Below, one piece after another: positions 13,578-16,876 of a stretch of DNA of 16,876 bases. The position numbers and the translations under genes are program-made. Each line of letters starts with the position of its first letter. Within the stretch, counting starts at the first letter, position 1. The notes beneath the pieces were generated by a model. It was given only the letters and a program-made list of their open reading frames with translations, had not been told where the DNA came from and made no database searches. Location: assembly GCA_947377725.1 (NCBI GenBank), contig CANCGX010000019.1:1-16876 (forward strand), written 5' to 3'. The stretch comes from Actinomycetota bacterium. GTDB taxonomy: Bacteria; Actinomycetota; Actinomycetes; Nanopelagicales; Nanopelagicaceae.

Positions 13578-16454
13578 CTATTTACCGGCAGCTTGGGCCT
13601 TGATGGCATCACTGATGGCTGATTTCAAGCGATCTTGTGCTTTGCCGTACGCAGCAAAATCTCCACTCTTCAGAGCGCTCTGTGAATCCTTTAGCGCTGA
13701 TTGCGCCGCTGCAAGTGCTGCCTTAACAGAACTTGAAAGGTTTGGAGTCACTGTTGTTGAAGACGATGTTGATCCAGTGTTGTTCAGAGTTGTACCCGAA
13801 TTTCCACCAAAGACCTGATCAAGTGCCGACTTCAAATTGTTATCAAATCCGATTTGATCTCCAAATGAAACCAAAACTTTTTGAAGAAGTGGATATGCAG
13901 AAGAGTTTGCAGTCGCTTTAACATAAACAGGTTGTACGTAAAGCAAACCACTGCCAACTGGAAGTGTCAGCAAGTTGCCAAGCACTACGTCAGAACCGCC
14001 TTGTCGCAACAAGGAAAGTGCGGCAGCAACATCCGGCTTCGCTTCAAAGTTTGAAGCAACCTGCGATGGACCTGGAATATTTGTAGAACGAGGTAACTGC
14101 AGAACAGTCATTTTTCCGTAATTTGGACCTGCATCAGAATTCACGACTGCGAGAGCTGTGAGATTTTGGCGTCCGCCTCGAGGAACAAAAGCGGTCGAGA
14201 GTGAGAAGTCCTGAGTCTTGCCTCCAGGCAATTTCATAGTTTGATAGAGCGGAGGTTGAGCACCGGCATTGGCGCCGAGAGAAGATGGGTCACTTGGAAT
14301 GCGCCAGAAATCCTGTCCGCCGTAAAACGCACCAGCTGTTGTCACGTGGTACGTACCGAGTACTTCACGCTGAACTTCGAATATATCTGCTGGGTAGCGA
14401 ATATGTTGCAACAATGCACTCGATATTGCGCTCTTAGGTTTCACAGTTCCAGGAAATGCCTTTGTCCATGTTTGAAGAACTGGATCCTTGGTATCCCATT
14501 GATAAAGGGTGACTGTTCCGTCGTACGCGTCAACAGTTGCCTTAACGCTGTTACGAATGTAGTTCACATTCTTATCTGCGAGAGCGGCAACGGATGTCGT
14601 CGCAGCGGTAACCGAGTTGCTCGTCGCCGTTGCAAGATTCGTGAACTTGGAATATGGATAGCCCGCACTTGTTGTGTATCCATCGATTATCCATAGCACT
14701 TTGCCATTAACGATTGCAGGATAAGGGTTTCCATCTAGCGTCAACCAAGGGGCTACTTTTTGTACACGAACACTTGGATCGCGGTTGAAGAGAATTTTGG
14801 AATCTGAGTTAATCAGATTTGAAAGAACAATTCTCTGTTCCTTGTATTTAACAGCAAAAAGAATACGTGTGAGCATTGAGCCCATAGGCACGCCACCAGT
14901 ACCGGTGTACGTATAGTTCTTTTGACCATTCGATGATGTGTCATCTGGATAATCAAGTTCCGTTGGAGAAGAAGATTTAGCTCCACCAATAATTGAATAA
15001 TCCGGGACATTCTCGCCGAAATAAATTCGAGGTTCGAATTTGCCCAGCCCATTAGTTGGAGGAATATTTCCTACGCTGAAATTTGGCTTGCCGTCCGCGT
15101 CGACAGTATTTGCATATGCGCCGACAAATCCAAAACCGTGGGTATAAACGAGGTGATCGTTAATCCAATTTCGAACTGGATTGCCTGCAATATTTAACTC
15201 TCTGACAGCGACAATCGTGTCACGACTTTTGCCATTTACGTTATAACGATCTACGTCTAGCGAATCCGGGAAAGTGTAATACGGCTTGATTTGTTGAAGC
15301 TGGCGGAAAGTTGCTGATACAACGTTAGGGTCAATTAATCGAATATTTGAAATTGTTGAGGCATCATTTGCAAGCTGACCTGCAGCTGTTGAACTAACTG
15401 CCTGGTAATCCTGAACGGTGACACTACTGAGATCATATGCAGCTCGGGTCGCATCAATGTTTCGTTGGATATAAGGAGCTTCCTTCGAGGACTCACTTGG
15501 CTTCACAGTGAATTGCTGGATGAAGGATGGATAGATTCCAGCGATGAGAAGTGAAGATATTCCTAGTAGCGCAGTACCTGCTGCAGGCAATACCCACGAA
15601 CGTCGAACGATATTTGCAAAAAATAGCAAAGCGCAGACAACGGCAATGCCAGCAAGAATTGCCTTAGCGGGCAAGGTTGCGTTGACATCCGTATAAGCAA
15701 GTCCAGTGATGAGTTTGCCTTGCTTCAGCGCAAGGTTGTAGCGATCTAACCAATAAGCCACTGCCTTAAGTAAAACCAGAGCGCCAAGCAAAACTGAGAG
15801 TTGCACACGAGCAGCAACTGTTGTGCGATCTTCGCGGACTTGAGGGCGAATTCCGCCATACAAGTAGTGAACTCCAGCAGAGATCAGAAGTGTAAGCACA
15901 ACGATTGAAATGGCCCATGAAAGTAGCGCTTGATACATTGGCAACTTAAATGCATAGAAAGAAATATCTTTGCCAAATTGTGGATCTTTAACGCCGAACA
16001 ATGTCGAGTTCTTGAATTGCAACCAAATCTGCCATAGGCGACTTCCAGAGCTTCCTGAGAAGTAGAAAAGGCCTAGAGCAATTGCAGCAATAACAGTTTT
16101 GCGAATTGGTTCTATCTGCCCGCGATATCTTTCGAGATTATCGATATCAACTGGCGCGTATACAGGTCGCGTGCGGTAGGCGACAATCACAAATGCTGTT
16201 ATGAAGAGTGAGCTAATCAGACCAAAGAGAATGAAAAGTTCAATTTTGGTTACGAGAGTTGTTTTCCAGACTTCAGTAAATGAAACCGACCGGAACCAGA
16301 GTAGATCCGCATAAAAAGTACTCAGCGATAAGAAAATCACCGCAAGAACAGCAACAGCGATTGCCGTCAGACCGGCAGGTCCTATCTTTCGGCCAGGACG
16401 CCCTGTGCCTTGATTTTGAGAAAAGGGATTACCGGGAAACTGAAATGAACTCAT
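13578..16454 (-). CDS. UPF0182 family large integral membrane protein
   Basis: A 958-aa member of the actinobacterial UPF0182 (COG1615) family. The N-terminal third has seven predicted membrane helices at about 26-47, 71-93, 120-134, 176-199, 217-236, 262-282 and 287-308. A large domain follows (about 310-860), presumably outside the cell, with family features such as APYIQRNIDATRAAYDL and the YPDD region. The C-terminus is a Ser/Thr-rich linker (about 875-900) and a short Ala/Lys-rich helical tail. Biochemical function is not established for the family. It starts at ATG 16454 with a TAAGGT hexamer 6 nt upstream; an overlapping aagg could act as a weak ribosome site. The gene lies 35 nt downstream of a one-pass membrane protein and near a probable DUF2342 protease, a neighbourhood also present in mycobacteria as I recall. 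Confidence 0.93.
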   Translation of the reverse strand: MSSFQFPGNPFSQNQGTGRPGRKIGPAGLTAIAVAVLAVIFLSLSTFYADLLWFRSVSFTEVWKTTLVTKIELFILFGLISSLFITAFVIVAYRTRPVYAPVDIDNLERYRGQIEPIRKTVIAAIALGLFYFSGSSGSRLWQIWLQFKNSTLFGVKDPQFGKDISFYAFKLPMYQALLSWAISIVVLTLLISAGVHYLYGGIRPQVREDRTTVAARVQLSVLLGALVLLKAVAYWLDRYNLALKQGKLITGLAYTDVNATLPAKAILAGIAVVCALLFFANIVRRSWVLPAAGTALLGISSLLIAGIYPSFIQQFTVKPSESSKEAPYIQRNIDATRAAYDLSSVTVQDYQAVSSTAAGQLANDASTISNIRLIDPNVVSATFRQLQQIKPYYTFPDSLDVDRYNVNGKSRDTIVAVRELNIAGNPVRNWINDHLVYTHGFGFVGAYANTVDADGKPNFSVGNIPPTNGLGKFEPRIYFGENVPDYSIIGGAKSSSPTELDYPDDTSSNGQKNYTYTGTGGVPMGSMLTRILFAVKYKEQRIVLSNLINSDSKILFNRDPSVRVQKVAPWLTLDGNPYPAIVNGKVLWIIDGYTTSAGYPYSKFTNLATATSNSVTAATTSVAALADKNVNYIRNSVKATVDAYDGTVTLYQWDTKDPVLQTWTKAFPGTVKPKSAISSALLQHIRYPADIFEVQREVLGTYHVTTAGAFYGGQDFWRIPSDPSSLGANAGAQPPLYQTMKLPGGKTQDFSLSTAFVPRGGRQNLTALAVVNSDAGPNYGKMTVLQLPRSTNIPGPSQVASNFEAKPDVAAALSLLRQGGSDVVLGNLLTLPVGSGLLYVQPVYVKATANSSAYPLLQKVLVSFGDQIGFDNNLKSALDQVFGGNSGTTLNNTGSTSSSTTVTPNLSSSVKAALAAAQSALKDSQSALKSGDFAAYGKAQDRLKSAISDAIKAQAAGK

Positions 16455-16460
16455 AGGGCA

Positions 16461-16466
16461 ACCTTA
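16461..16466 (-). promoter_or_regulatory. -10 element, possible leaderless promoter of the UPF0182 gene
   Basis: TAAGGT ends 6 nt before the ATG at 16454, so +1 would be the start codon. The overlapping aagg could instead be a weak Shine-Dalgarno on a transcript from the upstream gene. Confidence 0.4.
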
Positions 16467-16489
16467 ATGGAGTCCTGCTCGGTCGGAAC

Positions 16490-16723
16490 CTACGTGGATT
16501 TGCCTTCAGAATCCTTAAAGCTGGCTTGGAAGGCGTTAAATTTCCCGACTGACCGATGCGTTTCATTCTCGTAGCCAGACTTGAACTTGGAAACCCAGAC
16601 CACATAAATAATTGCTCCGAGTACAGCCAGAATGGGGACTATCCACCAGGCAAGTGCAGCTGTGGCCGAAGGGCTGGCATGGATGCCGCGGGCCAAGTTG
16701 TGAATTGCTGCAATTTTTAGCAT
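16490..16723 (-). CDS. Small single-pass membrane protein, 77 aa, function unknown
   Basis: I do not recognise the family. A single hydrophobic helix spans about residues 20-45 (ALAWWIVPILAVLGAIIYVVW), followed by a basic, polar 30-residue tail (SKFKSGYENETHRS...), so the C-terminus is probably cytoplasmic by the positive-inside rule. It lies directly upstream of the UPF0182 gene on the same strand (35-nt gap), so the two may act in the same membrane complex; that is inference from position. A TAGACT hexamer ends 6 nt before the ATG, suggesting a leaderless message, though aggggat further upstream could be a distant ribosome site. In mycobacteria a PDZ protease gene sits in about this place. 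Confidence 0.7.
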   Translation of the reverse strand: MLKIAAIHNLARGIHASPSATAALAWWIVPILAVLGAIIYVVWVSKFKSGYENETHRSVGKFNAFQASFKDSEGKST

Positions 16724-16729
16724 GGATGA

Positions 16730-16735
16730 AGTCTA
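16730..16735 (-). promoter_or_regulatory. -10 element, leaderless promoter of the 77-aa membrane protein
   Basis: TAGACT ends 6 nt before the ATG at 16723, placing +1 on the start codon. It probably also serves the downstream UPF0182 gene. Confidence 0.5.
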
Positions 16736-16833
16736 TCCCCTGGGAATGATTCTCCATGCTTCGGTTGTTACCATCACCATGAGGAAAAGAGCGTTTCCCG
16801 GTTTTGAAAAGGTTCTACAACGAAAGGTTGGGA

Positions 16834-16876
16834 ATGAGTAATTTCGGATTTGGGCCTGGAGATTTTCTTAATGCCG
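16834..16876 (+). CDS. Start of a probable zinc-dependent metalloprotease (DUF2342), 3' partial
   Basis: Only 14 codons are visible (MSNFGFGPGDFLNA) before the window ends. They resemble the Gly/Phe-rich start of actinobacterial DUF2342 zinc metalloproteases, which are commonly divergent from the UPF0182 gene. A gaaagg tract (16822-16827) lies 6 nt before the ATG. The identification rests mainly on context and is tentative; the open frame is short. Confidence 0.4.
   Translation, partial: MSNFGFGPGDFLNA

Noticed and set aside
16743..16769. GGAAT-N19-GTT on the plus strand upstream of the possible metalloprotease gene
   Set aside because: The spacing is 19 rather than 18 nt, and the element lies about 65 nt from the start codon. 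A match of eight bases with flexible spacing is expected by chance at some rate; no support from context.
1..16876. Search for insertion sequences, phage genes, CRISPR arrays, toxin-antitoxin or defence genes
   Set aside because: Every sizeable gene except two small unknowns is a recognisable core function, with uniform codon use and no array-like repeats.

Overview
The window reads as chromosomal, moderately AT-leaning DNA of a small-genome actinobacterium. The evidence for this is a fused Kgd-type 2-oxoglutarate dehydrogenase (mycobacterial architecture), a SigR/RsrA redox switch, nickel superoxide dismutase with its maturation protease, a short-form G6PDH/6PGDH pair and a UPF0182 membrane protein. 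Gene packing is extreme: three convergent pairs are separated by only 2-6 bp, and several genes overlap by 1-4 bp. Together with the modest GC content this suggests a streamlined planktonic actinobacterium of the Nanopelagicales (acI) type. That placement is inference; no 16S or other marker was available. No mobile element, CRISPR array or foreign-looking island was seen, and no stretch over 300 bp lacks a gene.

Region 1 (1-4152): the 3' 93% or so of kgd (TCA cycle), then sodX (minus) and sodN (plus) in divergent orientation, giving a nickel SOD and the protease expected to remove its leader. Region 2 (4156-6452, minus strand): an SRAP-domain protein (abasic-site DNA crosslinker), then sigR, rsrA and a divergent hot-dog thioesterase. 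A textbook SigR promoter lies just upstream of sigR, so the thiol-stress sigma factor should activate itself. Region 3 (6560-10211, plus strand): aroA, rsgA, hisN and an unrecognised 173-aa protein. As I recall, the sigH/sigR - SRAP - aroA - rsgA neighbourhood is also found in mycobacteria. Region 4 (10214-13499, minus strand): initiator tRNA-Met, pgl, gnd and zwf, a compact oxidative pentose phosphate operon. Region 5 (13578-16876): UPF0182 membrane protein, a 77-aa one-pass membrane protein, and the divergent start of a probable DUF2342 metalloprotease.

The recurrent signal is promoter architecture. Six genes without a convincing Shine-Dalgarno have a TAnnnT hexamer ending exactly 6-7 nt before the start codon, and sigR has a SigR -10 ending about 5 nt before its ATG. 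All are placed to give leaderless mRNAs. Most of the other genes have a Shine-Dalgarno (strong or weak) or a coupled overlap. The pgl start codon lies only 2 nt past the 3' end of the initiator tRNA, so tRNA 3' processing would itself produce a leaderless pgl message. A sodN terminator-like hairpin lies inside the opposing thioesterase gene, and a perfect 11-bp palindrome covers the probable tRNA promoter.
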